A stretch of DNA of 64,000 nt from Burkholderia sp. WP9 (lineage in GTDB: Bacteria; Pseudomonadota; Gammaproteobacteria; Burkholderiales; Burkholderiaceae). The stretch is taken from NCBI RefSeq assembly GCF_900104795.1, contig NZ_FNTG01000002.1, forward strand, positions 806,001-870,000, written 5' to 3'. A program made the position numbers and the translations under genes. The notes beneath the pieces are model-generated. The model made no database searches and was not told where the DNA came from. It saw nothing but the letters and a program-made list of their open reading frames with translations. Below, piece by piece: positions 51,619 to 61,247 of this stretch. Position 1 is the stretch's first letter, and every line of letters begins with the position of its first letter.

Positions 51619-53459
51619 GCCGGGGTCGCCTCCACGGACTGCAAACGGTTCAGTTCGGCGGCCGGATGGTGGCACAGAATCTCCGCGCCCGAGGGCAGCC
51701 GCTTCACCGAGGGCGGCGTCACGTTGCACTTGCCGTCGATACGCACCGGACAGCGCGCGCGAAACGAACACAGCTCGGCAATATCGGCGCTTTCGCCCAT
51801 TGCCGGCAAAGCGGTGGCGACGATCTCGCGGCGCGCGTCGAGCCAGCCGGGTTTGAGCGCCGGCACCGAATCCACCAGCAAGCCCGTGTACGGGTGATAC
51901 GGCGGCGCGGCGAGCACATCTCGCTGCCCCGCTTCCACGCGATGCCCGGCATACAGCACGATCACTTCGTCGCAGATGGCGCGGACCGTTGAAATATCGT
52001 GGCTGATGAACATGTACGACACGCCCAGTTCGCGCCGCAATTCGCCGAGCAGATCGAGGATCGCCGCGCCGACCACCGTGTCGAGCGCGGAAGTCACTTC
52101 GTCGCACAGAATCAACGCGGGATTGGCGGCGAGCGCGCGCGCCAGATTCACACGCTGCTTCTGGCCGCCCGAGAGCCCCGCCGGCGTGCGCGTGGCGATG
52201 GAGGCCGGCAGTTTCACCAGATCGAGCAGTTCCAGCATGCGCTTCTTCGCCGCCGAGCCACGCAGATGGTGATAGAACGCGAGCGGCCGGGCGAGGATGT
52301 CGGCGATCGAGTGGCTCGGGTTCAACGCCGTGTCGGCGTTCTGAAACACGATCTGGATCTGCCGGTATTGCTCCGGTGTGCGGCGCGAGAGCTGCGCCGG
52401 CAGCGACTCGCCATTGAACAGCACCTCGCCGCGCGCCCGGTCGACCAGACCCGCCACCACGCGCGCGAGCGTCGTCTTGCCGGAGCCGGATTCGCCGATC
52501 ACGCCGAGCGTACTGCCGCGCGGAATCGACAGACTGACGTCGTCGAGCACGCGCACGGCGGGCGCGCCATACCGGTCGATGCGGCCATAACCCGCGGACA
52601 GTCCGCGAATCTCCAGCAGCGGCGGCACGTGCTTGCCCAGGGTCGGCGGCAATTCCAGCACCGCTTCCGGACGGCGCGTGGCGGCCAGCAACTGGCGCGT
52701 GTAAGCATCCACAGGAGCGTCGAGCACTTGCGCGACCGCGCCGTTTTCCTTCACCGCGCCGCCGTTCAGGACGACGATGCGGTCCGCCATTTGCGCGACC
52801 ACTGCCAGATCGTGCGATACGTAGACGGCCGTGGTGCCGAGTTCGCGAACCACTTTCTTGAAGGCCGCGAGCACTTCGATCTGCGTGGTGACGTCGAGCG
52901 CGGTGGTCGGCTCGTCGAACACGACGACGGCCGGGTCGGTGATCAACGCCATCGCCGCCATCAAACGTTGCAACTGCCCGCCGGACACCTGGTGCGGATA
53001 GCGCTCGCCGATCGTTTCCGGCGCGGGCAACGCGAGCGAGCGGAACAGGCCAATCGCTTTGGCGCACGCCGCCTCTTTGGTCATGAGGTGATGCAGCAGC
53101 GCCGGTTCGGTGACCTGATCCATGATCGTGCGCGCCGGATTGAAGCCGGCCGCCGCGCTTTGCGCGACATACGCGACGGTGCGCGCGCGCAACGCTCGGC
53201 GGCCTTTCGCGTCGAGCGACAACACGTCGACCTCGCCGATGCGCACCGACCCGCCGCTGATCGCACAGCCGGCTCGCGCATAGCCGAGCAGCGACAGCGC
53301 GATGGTGGTCTTGCCCGAGCCGGACTCGCCGATCAGCGCGAGCACTTCGCCCTTCTTCACCGAGAAATCGACACCCTTGACGATCTCCATCACCGGCCCC
53401 GGCGCCGCACCCGCGACGACTCTCAGTCCCCTCACTTCGATCATGTCCCGCTCAGCCAT
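51615..53459 (-). CDS. fused dipeptide-type ABC transporter ATPase (DppD-DppF)
   Basis: 614 residues with two complete ATPase domains. Each has Walker A GESGSGKTT (about 45 and 315). Signatures are VSGGQLQRL and LSGGQKQRV, and Walker B segments VVVFDEPTTALD and LILCDEVTSALD. Each half ends in an oligopeptide-transporter tail, the second with the Cys-rich CSFRARCPVRIDGKCN motif. ATG 53459 is preferred over GTG 53462 because GGAGGT lies at the right distance. It shares one base with the permease stop. It energises uptake by the two permeases. Confidence 0.92.
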   Translation of the reverse strand: MAERDMIEVRGLRVVAGAAPGPVMEIVKGVDFSVKKGEVLALIGESGSGKTTIALSLLGYARAGCAISGGSVRIGEVDVLSLDAKGRRALRARTVAYVAQSAAAGFNPARTIMDQVTEPALLHHLMTKEAACAKAIGLFRSLALPAPETIGERYPHQVSGGQLQRLMAAMALITDPAVVVFDEPTTALDVTTQIEVLAAFKKVVRELGTTAVYVSHDLAVVAQMADRIVVLNGGAVKENGAVAQVLDAPVDAYTRQLLAATRRPEAVLELPPTLGKHVPPLLEIRGLSAGYGRIDRYGAPAVRVLDDVSLSIPRGSTLGVIGESGSGKTTLARVVAGLVDRARGEVLFNGESLPAQLSRRTPEQYRQIQIVFQNADTALNPSHSIADILARPLAFYHHLRGSAAKKRMLELLDLVKLPASIATRTPAGLSGGQKQRVNLARALAANPALILCDEVTSALDTVVGAAILDLLGELRRELGVSYMFISHDISTVRAICDEVIVLYAGHRVEAGQRDVLAAPPYHPYTGLLVDSVPALKPGWLDARREIVATALPAMGESADIAELCSFRARCPVRIDGKCNVTPPSVKRLPSGAEILCHHPAAELNRLQSVEATPA

Positions 53460-54409
53460 CACGCACCTCCGTGGCTACGGCCGCGACGCCGCAGGTTGTC
53501 GATCAGCAGATTCATGCCGATGGTCAGCGTCGCAATCGCGACGGCCGGCATCAGCACGGCGGGCGCGCCTTCCGACAGGCCGCCGATGTTCTCGCGCACG
53601 AGCGAACCCCAATCGGCGTTCGGCGGCTGCACGCCAAGGCCAAGGAAAGAGAGCCCGCTCAGCAGCAGCACGATGAACACGAAGCGCAGGCCGAAGTCGG
53701 CGAGCATCGGGTGAATCATGTTGGGCAGCACTTCGACCCGCGCGATATAGAAGATGCCTTCGCCGCGCGCTCTCGCCACCTGCACGTATTCGAGGCCCAT
53801 CAGGTTCACCGCGAGCGAGCGCGAAATCCGGAACGCGCCGGGAATGTAGGCCAGCGCGGCGACTGTGGTCAGCATCGGGATCGACGAGCCGAACGCGGCG
53901 ATCACGACGAGCGCGAGCACCTTGCTCGGAATCGAAATCAGCGCGTCGAACAGACGGCTCAGGATTTCATCGACCCAGCGGCCCGACACCGCAGCGAGCA
54001 GGCCGAAGAACGTGCCGATCACGCTCGCGAGCACCGCCGCGGCGAGCGCGAGGCCGACCGTGTAGCGCGCGCCGTAGAGAATCCGGCTGAGCATGTCGCG
54101 GCCGAGATAGTCGGTGCCGAGCGGATACGCCGCGCTATAGCGGCCGAAAATTTCCGTCGAGGTCAGCGCGCCGCCTTTGTACGGTGCGACGAGCGGCCCG
54201 ATGAACGCGACCAGCAGCCAGAACGCTACCATCAGCAGACCGATCAGACCGAGTACCGAGAAGCGGTGGACGAGGCGTTTGAGCACGCCCTGTTTCAGCG
54301 CAACCGCTTCCACGGGCGCGGGCTCGACGACCAGTTCGTCGCGGCGCACGTCGTACAGTTCCGTGCCCGCGTGGGGAATGTGGTGGGGATTGGTAGGTTG
54401 GCTCATCAT
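53459..54409 (-). CDS. ABC transporter permease (DppC-like)
   Basis: 316 residues from ATG 54409 (54406 also possible), six predicted spans with the N-terminal extension of DppC/OppC proteins. LGTDYLGRDMLSRILYGAR is the DppC hallmark, and the EAA-type loop YVQVARARGEGIFYIARVEVLPNM contacts the ATPase. Start and stop overlap the neighbouring genes. Confidence 0.92.
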   Translation of the reverse strand: MMSQPTNPHHIPHAGTELYDVRRDELVVEPAPVEAVALKQGVLKRLVHRFSVLGLIGLLMVAFWLLVAFIGPLVAPYKGGALTSTEIFGRYSAAYPLGTDYLGRDMLSRILYGARYTVGLALAAAVLASVIGTFFGLLAAVSGRWVDEILSRLFDALISIPSKVLALVVIAAFGSSIPMLTTVAALAYIPGAFRISRSLAVNLMGLEYVQVARARGEGIFYIARVEVLPNMIHPMLADFGLRFVFIVLLLSGLSFLGLGVQPPNADWGSLVRENIGGLSEGAPAVLMPAVAIATLTIGMNLLIDNLRRRGRSHGGA

Positions 54410-55359
54410 CGACGCAGCCTCGGGTTGGATACGATTTGACACAGGTCGGCGATCAGTACGAGCGCCAGATAAGCCGCGCAGAACACCATGACGCAGCCTT
54501 GCACGAGCGGCATGTCGCGGTTGGTCACGGCGTCCACCATCAGGCTCGCGAGGCCGGGATAGTTGAAGATCGATTCGACGATCACCACGCCGCCGAACAG
54601 ATACGACAGGCTCAGCGCCACGGCGTTGGCGATCGGGCCGATGGTGTTCGGCAGCACATGCCGCCACACCACGCGCACCGGCGAGGCGCCCTTGAGCAAG
54701 GCCATTTCCACGTACGACGAATTGAGCTGATCGAGCACCGCGGCGCGCGTCATGCGCGCCATCTGCGCGACCAGCACGCAGCACAGCGTCATCACCGGCA
54801 TTGCGTAGATGCGCAGCAGCGCGCCGAACGAATGCACTTCCGACAGATACGACAGCGCCGGCAGCCAGCGCAGTTTGACGGCGAAGATCAGCACGGCGAT
54901 CGTCGCGATGAGGAATTCCGGCACCGCGACGGTCGACAGTGTGAGCACGTTGAGCGTGCGGTCGAGCAGCGAGCCGCGGAACATCGCCGACGAAATGCCG
55001 ATCAGGAGCGCCACGGGCACCGCGACCACTGCCGTCAGGCCGGCCAGCGCGAGCGAGTTGGGCAGGCGCGTCGCGATCAGCTGGCTGACCGGCAGATTGT
55101 TCGACAGCGAGGTGCCGAAGTTGCCGCTGACCACATGCAGAAGCCACACGCAGTAGCGTTGCAGCGCGGGCTGGTCGAGGCCGAATTGATGCCGCAAGGC
55201 GGCAACGGCTTCGGGGGTGGCCGCCTGGCCGAGCGCCTGCTGGGCCGCGTCGCCGGGAAGCAGCCCGGTGACGGCGAACACGACTGCCGATACCAGCAGC
55301 AGCGTGAGTAGCGCGAGGCCGAGGCGCGCGGCGATGAGACGTTGCGCATGTGCTTTCAT
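54406..55359 (-). CDS. ABC transporter permease (DppB-like)
   Basis: 317 residues, six spans. The DppB/OppB pattern is present: FGLDQPALQRYCVWLLHVVSGNFGTS in the periplasmic loop and the ATPase-contact loop YVEMALLKGASPVRVVWRHVLPN. ATG 55359 lies 119 bp after the binding-protein gene, a gap without terminator. Confidence 0.92.
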   Translation of the reverse strand: MKAHAQRLIAARLGLALLTLLLVSAVVFAVTGLLPGDAAQQALGQAATPEAVAALRHQFGLDQPALQRYCVWLLHVVSGNFGTSLSNNLPVSQLIATRLPNSLALAGLTAVVAVPVALLIGISSAMFRGSLLDRTLNVLTLSTVAVPEFLIATIAVLIFAVKLRWLPALSYLSEVHSFGALLRIYAMPVMTLCCVLVAQMARMTRAAVLDQLNSSYVEMALLKGASPVRVVWRHVLPNTIGPIANAVALSLSYLFGGVVIVESIFNYPGLASLMVDAVTNRDMPLVQGCVMVFCAAYLALVLIADLCQIVSNPRLRR

Positions 55360-55478
55360 CGAGAGTCGCCTCTTCAGTTGAAGCCGCGCGCCGCTCGAAA
55401 CGCGGCGCGCGTGTTGCAGGGTGTGACTTTCCAGTTCGTCAGACCGGAAACCCTTCGTAACCGCCCTTCAGATCCGGC

Positions 55479-57095
55479 TCAGGCCTCGAGCCAGACATTT
55501 TCCGCGAACATGAAACCCATCAGGCCGGCGAGCGGAATCGAGCCGAGACCCTTGAGCTTGTCCGTGTACGCGTCGAGCGAACTCTGGAACAGCGGAATGC
55601 CGACACCACCCGTTTCATGCACCAGCACCTGCATGTCGCCGTAGATCTTCTTGCGCTTGGCGTCGTCCGGTTCGCCGCGTGCCTGAAGCAGCAGCTGGTC
55701 GAACTTCGGGCTTTTCCAGTTCGCTTCGTTCCACGGCGCGTCCGACTTGAAGAACTGCGTGAAGATCACGTCGGCGCTCGGGCGCGCATTCACATTGCCG
55801 AAACCCAGCGGATGCTTCATCCAGTGGTTCGACCAGTAGCCGTCGGCCGGCACGCGCGACACTTGCAGATTCAGACCGGCTTGCGGCGCGACCTGCTGCA
55901 GGAACATCGCCATTTCAACCGAGCCTTCGGCCGCCGGCGAAGCAAAAATCTGGATCGGCGCGCTGCCAACCTTCGCCTTCTGGAAATGGAACTTCGCCTT
56001 GTCCGGATCGAAGGTGCGCTGCGGCAAGCCGGCCAGGTAGTACTTGTTGGTCGGATCGATCGGCTGGTCGTTGCCGATCGTGCCGTAACCCTGGAAGATC
56101 GCGCGGCGCATCTGCTCGCGGTCTTGCAAATACATCATGCCACGCCGGAAATCGTCGTTGCCGGTAATGCCGCCTTCGTCGCGCACAACCAGGTCGGTGT
56201 ACAGGCCGGTTTTCGTCTCCAGCACGGAGAAACCACCCGCGCCCTTGATCTGGGTGGTCGAACGCGGGCTCACCGCGTTGATCAGTTGCACGTCGCCCGA
56301 GAGCAGCGCGTTCACGCGCGCCGATTCGTCGCCAATGCCGATCAGTTCGATCTCGTCCAGGTGCGGCATGCCCGGCTTCCAGTACTTCTCGTTTCTCACG
56401 CCGACCGTGCGCACGCCCGGCGAGAATTCCTTGACCTTGAACGGGCCGGTGCCGATCGCCGTCTTGAAGTCCTTGGTGCCGTCCTTGATGATCTGGAAAT
56501 GCGAGGTGGCGAGGATCACCGGAAGATCGGCGTTCGGGCCTTCCAGCGTGATCGTCACTTCGTTCGGGCCGGTGGCCTTCACTTCCTTGATCTGATCGGC
56601 CAGCGTCTTCGCTTTCGAGGCGGTGGCCGGATCCTTGTGGCGCATGATCGAATACACCACGTCGGCCGGCGCGAGCGCTTTGCCGTCGTGGAACTGCACA
56701 CCGTTGCGCAGCTTGACGACCCACACGGTGGCGTCTTTCGTATCGAGCGAGGTCGCCAGCGACATCTTCGCGCCGAGATGCGCATCGAGTTCGGTCAGAC
56801 AGTTGTAGAACATGAAGCCGCGGACGTAGTCGGTGCCGAGCGCACCCTTCGCGGGGTCGAGCGTGTCGGCCGCGGAAGCGGATTGCGTCGCCACACGGAT
56901 CTTGCCGCCCTGCTTCGGCTTGGCCTGCGCGAGCGCCGCGCCGCTGGCGGTCAACAAGCCGGCGCCGGTGACCGACATCATGCCGGCGGCGGCCATTGCG
57001 CGCAGCACGCCGCGCCGCGACGCGCCTTTGGCAGTCAATCGCTCCAACTCGCTTCCGAGTCCAAGAGCGCCATGTTGCGAGTTTTCCTTATTCAT
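55479..57095 (-). CDS. ABC transporter substrate-binding protein (SBP family 5)
   Basis: 538 residues from ATG 57095 (GGAGAAGTTCG upstream). The long N-terminal region carries a twin-arginine-like signal (ASRRGVLRAMAAAGMMSVTG) cut after ALAQA. Peptide-binding-protein blocks follow: VWVVKLRNGVQFHDGKALAPADVVYSI and the late SADVIFTQFFKSDAPWN. It captures a peptide, opine or similar compound in the periplasm. Neighbouring oxidase genes suggest an N-substituted amino acid. Confidence 0.9.
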   Translation of the reverse strand: MNKENSQHGALGLGSELERLTAKGASRRGVLRAMAAAGMMSVTGAGLLTASGAALAQAKPKQGGKIRVATQSASAADTLDPAKGALGTDYVRGFMFYNCLTELDAHLGAKMSLATSLDTKDATVWVVKLRNGVQFHDGKALAPADVVYSIMRHKDPATASKAKTLADQIKEVKATGPNEVTITLEGPNADLPVILATSHFQIIKDGTKDFKTAIGTGPFKVKEFSPGVRTVGVRNEKYWKPGMPHLDEIELIGIGDESARVNALLSGDVQLINAVSPRSTTQIKGAGGFSVLETKTGLYTDLVVRDEGGITGNDDFRRGMMYLQDREQMRRAIFQGYGTIGNDQPIDPTNKYYLAGLPQRTFDPDKAKFHFQKAKVGSAPIQIFASPAAEGSVEMAMFLQQVAPQAGLNLQVSRVPADGYWSNHWMKHPLGFGNVNARPSADVIFTQFFKSDAPWNEANWKSPKFDQLLLQARGEPDDAKRKKIYGDMQVLVHETGGVGIPLFQSSLDAYTDKLKGLGSIPLAGLMGFMFAENVWLEA

Positions 57096-57174
57096 CGAAC
57101 TTCTCCGCGAGGTGAGCAACGAGGTTAAGCAGGCGTGGCTGCGTGGTTTTGACTGCCAATCGAACAACAAACGA

Positions 57175-58449
57175 TCAATAAAAAATGTCTTTGATGCGGT
57201 AGTACGTCCCCACGAGCGGCAGGAACCAGGGCTTGCCGGTGTGGCCGGGAATCGCGGGCCATTCGGACTCGCGCCACGGATTCTGGTCTTCGTGGCCGTC
57301 CATCACATCGGCCATCACCTGGCCCATGTGCGTGGACATCTGCGTGCCGTGGCCGCTGTAGCCTATCGAAAAATAAATGCCGTCGTGCTGGCCGGCATGC
57401 GGCAGACGATCGGCGCTCATGTCCACCAGACCGCCCCAGCAATAGTCGATGCGCGCCTGCGCGAGCATTGGGAACATCGCGGCGAGGCCTTCTTGCAGGA
57501 TGCGACCGCTCTTCGCATCGGACGGCCTCTCGGACGCCGTGAAGCGCGCGCGGCCGCCGAACAGAAGTCGCGAATCCGGCGTCACGCGAAAGTAGTTGTG
57601 CATCAAACGCGTGGTGGTGTACGCACGCCGGTTCGGAAACACTTGCGCCAGCAACGCCGGCGCCACAGGCTCCGTCACCACGATGAACGAACCGACCGGC
57701 GCGAGACGCCTGCGGTACCAGCCGAACGGACCGTGCCGCGACGGGCCGGTGGCGATCAGCACCTGCTTCGCGCGCACTTCGCCGCGCGCCGAGGTGATAC
57801 GAAAGCCGCCGCCGTCTTTCGCGATGGCAGTGACCGCCGCGTTCTCGTACAGCTTCGCGCCGCGGCGCACCGCCGCCTCGGCGAGACCCACCGTGAACTT
57901 GCCCATGTGCATCTGGCCGCCGTGCCGTTGCAGCAATCCGCCGTAAAAGCTGTCGGATTGAATTTCGCTGCGAATACGGCTGCGGTCGATCAGTTCAATA
58001 TCCGTATCCACTTCGCGGCGAATCGCTTCGGCCGTCTTTTCCAGATGCGCAAGATGATGCGGCTTGGACGCCAGCTTCAGCTTGCCGGTCGCGATGTAAT
58101 TGCAGTCGATGTTTTCCTCGCGGATCAGACGCTCGACCGTGTCGACCGCGTCCGAAAACGCGCGGTAGCAGGCGCTCGCGCGCTCCACACCGAGTTGCGC
58201 GACCAGCGCGACGAAGTCCTGCGCGACTCCGGTATTGACCTGGCCGCCGTTGCGCCCGGACGCGCCGCCGCCAATGCGACCCGCGTCGAGCACGGTCACC
58301 GTGGCGCCGCGCTTGCCCAACGCCTGCGCCGCCGACAGTCCGGTGAAGCCGCCGCCGATCACGACCACATCGGTCTGGCCGTCGACCGGACCCTCGCACG
58401 CCGACAGCAGTGGCGGCGCGGTGTCGAGCCAATAGGAATCGAGCTTCAT
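57175..58449 (-). CDS. FAD-dependent oxidoreductase, DAO family (PuuB-like)
   Basis: 424 residues from ATG 58449 (AAGGA eight bases upstream). FAD motif VVVIGGGFTGLSAAQALGKRG, then GGGASGRNGGQVNTG, typical of gamma-glutamylputrescine oxidase-like and other amine-oxidising DAO proteins, and GYSGHGTQMSTHMGQVMAD near the end. It is a second, single-subunit C-N oxidase in the same operon as the three-subunit enzyme. Cytoplasmic. Confidence 0.88.
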   Translation of the reverse strand: MKLDSYWLDTAPPLLSACEGPVDGQTDVVVIGGGFTGLSAAQALGKRGATVTVLDAGRIGGGASGRNGGQVNTGVAQDFVALVAQLGVERASACYRAFSDAVDTVERLIREENIDCNYIATGKLKLASKPHHLAHLEKTAEAIRREVDTDIELIDRSRIRSEIQSDSFYGGLLQRHGGQMHMGKFTVGLAEAAVRRGAKLYENAAVTAIAKDGGGFRITSARGEVRAKQVLIATGPSRHGPFGWYRRRLAPVGSFIVVTEPVAPALLAQVFPNRRAYTTTRLMHNYFRVTPDSRLLFGGRARFTASERPSDAKSGRILQEGLAAMFPMLAQARIDYCWGGLVDMSADRLPHAGQHDGIYFSIGYSGHGTQMSTHMGQVMADVMDGHEDQNPWRESEWPAIPGHTGKPWFLPLVGTYYRIKDIFY

Positions 58450-58521
58450 CCGTGAGGTCCTTGAGATGGGCAATGAGCGAGGCGGTGGGCAGTGTCTGGC
58501 GGGCGCAAATGCAACCGGCGC

Positions 58522-59190
58522 TTACAGGCCGAGTTCCGAAGCCAGATGCGGAATGTCGTTGACCTCGTAGTACTGGTAGTACGGCGTCGACGGTTCGTGG
58601 CCGCGGTTGACGAAGACCTTGTGCTTGATGCCCAGGTCGTGCGCGGTCATCAGGTCGTAGCGCAGGCTCGACGACACGTGCAGCACGTCTTCCGGATTGC
58701 AGTTGAGCTGGTCGAACATGTATTCGAAACCTTGCATGCGCGGCTTGTACGACTGCGCCTGCTCTGCCGTGAAGACCTTGTAGAACGGCGCGCCGAGCTT
58801 GTCGACGTTGCTCTGGATCTGGTTGTTCGAAGCGTTCGAGAGAATCACCAGCTTGTACTTCTTCGCCAGACGGGCGACGCCTTCCGGCACGTCCGGATGC
58901 GGACCCCAGGTCGGCACGGCGTCATAGATGCTTTGCGCGCCCGCTTCGTTGAATTCGACGTTCATGCGCTTGCACGCGCGGCGCAGCGCGTTGACCACCA
59001 CGTCGCGATAGGGTTTCCATGCGCCGAGCACTTCGTCGCGACGGTAGCCCGAGTAAAACGCGACGAGCTTTTCCAGGTCTTCGCCGTTCAGCAAATGACC
59101 GTACTGCTCGCGCGTCATGTCGGCCATATGGAATTTGGTCAGCGTGCCGTAGCAGTCGAAGGTGATGTATTTCGGTTCGAATTCGATCAT
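58522..59190 (-). CDS. haloacid dehalogenase type II (HAD superfamily)
   Basis: 222 residues. HAD motifs in order: nucleophile Asp12 in FDCYGTL, Ser in LVILSNASN (about 118), Lys in SYKPRMQGF (about 149) and VSSSLRYDLMTAHDLG, the form of the last motif seen in L-2-haloacid dehalogenases. It hydrolyses a halogen-carbon or phosphate-ester bond. Its role in an amine pathway is unclear; damage repair of a side product is possible. It probably heads the operon. Confidence 0.85.
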   Translation of the reverse strand: MIEFEPKYITFDCYGTLTKFHMADMTREQYGHLLNGEDLEKLVAFYSGYRRDEVLGAWKPYRDVVVNALRRACKRMNVEFNEAGAQSIYDAVPTWGPHPDVPEGVARLAKKYKLVILSNASNNQIQSNVDKLGAPFYKVFTAEQAQSYKPRMQGFEYMFDQLNCNPEDVLHVSSSLRYDLMTAHDLGIKHKVFVNRGHEPSTPYYQYYEVNDIPHLASELGL

Positions 59191-59488
59191 GGTGCAGTCC
59201 TATCGTGATGGTGAACTCGTGGTCGGAGTTCATTGGCGAAAACAGCAACTATCTTGCAGGGGATCTGAGCAAGTGCTTCGCACCCGCTCAGATCGACAAA
59301 AGCTAATTCCTGTAAAAGATTTAATCAGCGCAAAAACATAGATGTTCCTGATTAGGGCGCTGCCGGTGACACAAACCATGCGTTTTCGGGCCGCTGACAG
59401 CACAGAATGCGGCGATCAGGCTAAACCCTTGCCCCTACTGGGTTTGCGACCGGCGCGCGAAGCGGCCGGCGGGTGCTCAAAGGCGTCT
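59191..59488. promoter_or_regulatory. leader/promoter region of the ten-gene operon
   Basis: No gene. 59262-59294 forms a strong symmetric structure: GATCTGAGC-AA-GTGC-TTC-GCAC-CC-GCTCAGATC (13 paired bases, one internal loop). Upstream of it on the minus strand is an AT-rich zone with AATCAG/CTGATT repeats (about 59318-59355). The hairpin has no T-run, so it is more likely an operator or leader structure than a terminator. Confidence 0.5.
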
Positions 59489-60967
59489 TCAGGCCCGCAG
59501 GTCGATCAGTACGCTTTTGAAACGCAGGTTCGCCTCGTAGGCCTGCCGGCCCAGGTCCTTGCCGATGCCGGAGCGCTTGTAGCCACCCGTGGGAATCATG
59601 AAGTCCGAGGTGCGGCCATAGCGGTTCACCCACACCGTGCCTGCTTCGAGCCCGCGCACGAAACGCAGCGCCCGGCCGAGGTCGGCGGTATGCACGCCGG
59701 CCGCGAGGCCGTACTCCGGATGCTGCGCGAGCGCGAGCGCTTCTTCTTCGGTATCGAAGGTTTGCAGCGTCAGCACCGGCCCGAAGACTTCTTCGCGCAC
59801 CGCTTCGGAGTGCGCCGTGACGTCTGTGAGCAAGGTCGGGGCGTAGAACGCGCCATCAGCGCCGCCGTCGGCTCTCACGCCGCCGTAGCGCAGCGTCGCA
59901 CCGGCTTCCAGCGTGCGTCCGACAATGCCTTCTATGCGCGCCGCCTGCGGCGCCGAAATGATCGGCGAGAGCGTCGTGCCCGCGGCCCATGTCGCGCCGG
60001 GCTTCAACTCGGCGAAGATCTTGCCGATGCGTTCGGCAAGCGGCTCAGCGAGGCTGCGCTCGACCAGCAGGCGCGAGCCCGCCACGCACACTTGCCCCGC
60101 GTTGCCCGTGATCGCGCCGGCAATACGGCGCGCCACATCGTCCAGACGCGGGGCGTCGGCGAATACGATTTGCGGGCTTTTGCCGCCCAGTTCGAGCGTG
60201 ACCGGCTTGGTGCCGCTGGTGGCGCACGCGGCCATGATCGACGCGCCGGTCCGCGTGGAACCCGTGAAAGTGACCTTGCTGATCTTCGGATGGCGCACCA
60301 GTTCGTCGCCGGTCACCCGGCCATCGCCCTGGATCACGTTGAAAATGCCGGCCGGCACGCCCGCCTGCACCGCCAGTTCGGCGAGCCGCAAGACCGAGAA
60401 CGGCGTCATCTCCGAGGGCTTGAGCACCACCGCATTGCCGGCCGCCAGCGCCGGCGCGATCTTCCACGACGCCATGACCAGCGGGAAATTCCATGGCGCG
60501 ATCGCGCCGATCACGCCGTAGGGTTCGGCGATCGTCATGCCGAGATGATCGTGATCGGTGGCCGCCACGTCGCCACCCAGCTTGTCGGCGAACTCGGCGT
60601 AAAAGCGGATGCCCTCGGCGGTGAACGGCACGTCCCAGCCGATCGCCTGCGCAATCGGGCGCGTCGAGCCGAGCGCTTCCAGACGGCCGAGCGTCGGCGC
60701 GTCGGCTTCGACCAGCTCGGCGAAACGGCGCAGGATCTTCGCGCGTTCGCGCGGCGCCATGCGCGCCCAGCCACTCGTCCTGAATGCCTGCCATGCGTTC
60801 TCGACGGCGCGGTCCACCATCGCGGCGTCGGCAAGCGGCACCGAGGCATACACCACGCCGTCCGATGGACGCGCCACCTCGATGCGATGCTCGCCCGCCT
60901 CGACATACTCACCGCCGATGTAGTGTCCGCTGCGAATCGCGACGTCGTCTGGATTGAAGCTGTCCAT
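59489..60967 (-). CDS. NAD(P)-dependent aldehyde dehydrogenase
   Basis: 492 residues from ATG 60967. Cofactor and catalytic motifs are intact: APWNFPLVMASWKIAPAL (Asn), FTGSTRTG, LELGGKSP (general base Glu, about 262) and GNAGQVCVAGSR (nucleophile Cys, about 296). It belongs to the broad betaine/gamma-aminobutyraldehyde type group. An aldehyde released by one of the neighbouring flavin oxidases would be a natural substrate. It is separated from the operon by 298 bp and divergent from a GNAT gene. Confidence 0.92.
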   Translation of the reverse strand: MDSFNPDDVAIRSGHYIGGEYVEAGEHRIEVARPSDGVVYASVPLADAAMVDRAVENAWQAFRTSGWARMAPRERAKILRRFAELVEADAPTLGRLEALGSTRPIAQAIGWDVPFTAEGIRFYAEFADKLGGDVAATDHDHLGMTIAEPYGVIGAIAPWNFPLVMASWKIAPALAAGNAVVLKPSEMTPFSVLRLAELAVQAGVPAGIFNVIQGDGRVTGDELVRHPKISKVTFTGSTRTGASIMAACATSGTKPVTLELGGKSPQIVFADAPRLDDVARRIAGAITGNAGQVCVAGSRLLVERSLAEPLAERIGKIFAELKPGATWAAGTTLSPIISAPQAARIEGIVGRTLEAGATLRYGGVRADGGADGAFYAPTLLTDVTAHSEAVREEVFGPVLTLQTFDTEEEALALAQHPEYGLAAGVHTADLGRALRFVRGLEAGTVWVNRYGRTSDFMIPTGGYKRSGIGKDLGRQAYEANLRFKSVLIDLRA

Positions 60968-61247
60968 GAGAGAGGTGTCCTGTGTGACTGGCTGGTGGTC
61001 TCGCGCGGCGCGGTCCCGAGACCGCCGCCGCCATGACAAAATCGTAGAGCCGGCGGCGTGGCATATGTCGCCGACAAAAATCGCCGCGCAGCAGAACTCA
61101 CCTGTAATGCGTGCCCGGACCTGGCGTTTTGCATCGAATTGCGCTGCGGTCCTTTCCGGGGGCCGCGATAAAAAGATCGTCCTAGTCACACCGCGCACCG
61201 GATGACACAGTGACGGCGTAAGCCTTCAGTCAATCAGGGAGCTCGGC
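60968..61247. promoter_or_regulatory. divergent promoter region, aldehyde dehydrogenase / GNAT
   Basis: 280 bp between divergent starts. No convincing -35/-10 pair or operator could be picked by eye. CAGGGAGCTCGGC before 61248 is the ribosome site of the GNAT gene. Confidence 0.35.

Noticed and set aside
58522..59190. HAD protein as an enzyme with a broken last motif
   Set aside because: VSSS...D differs from the usual Gly-Asp form but matches the L-2-haloacid dehalogenase subgroup, so it is not a defect.
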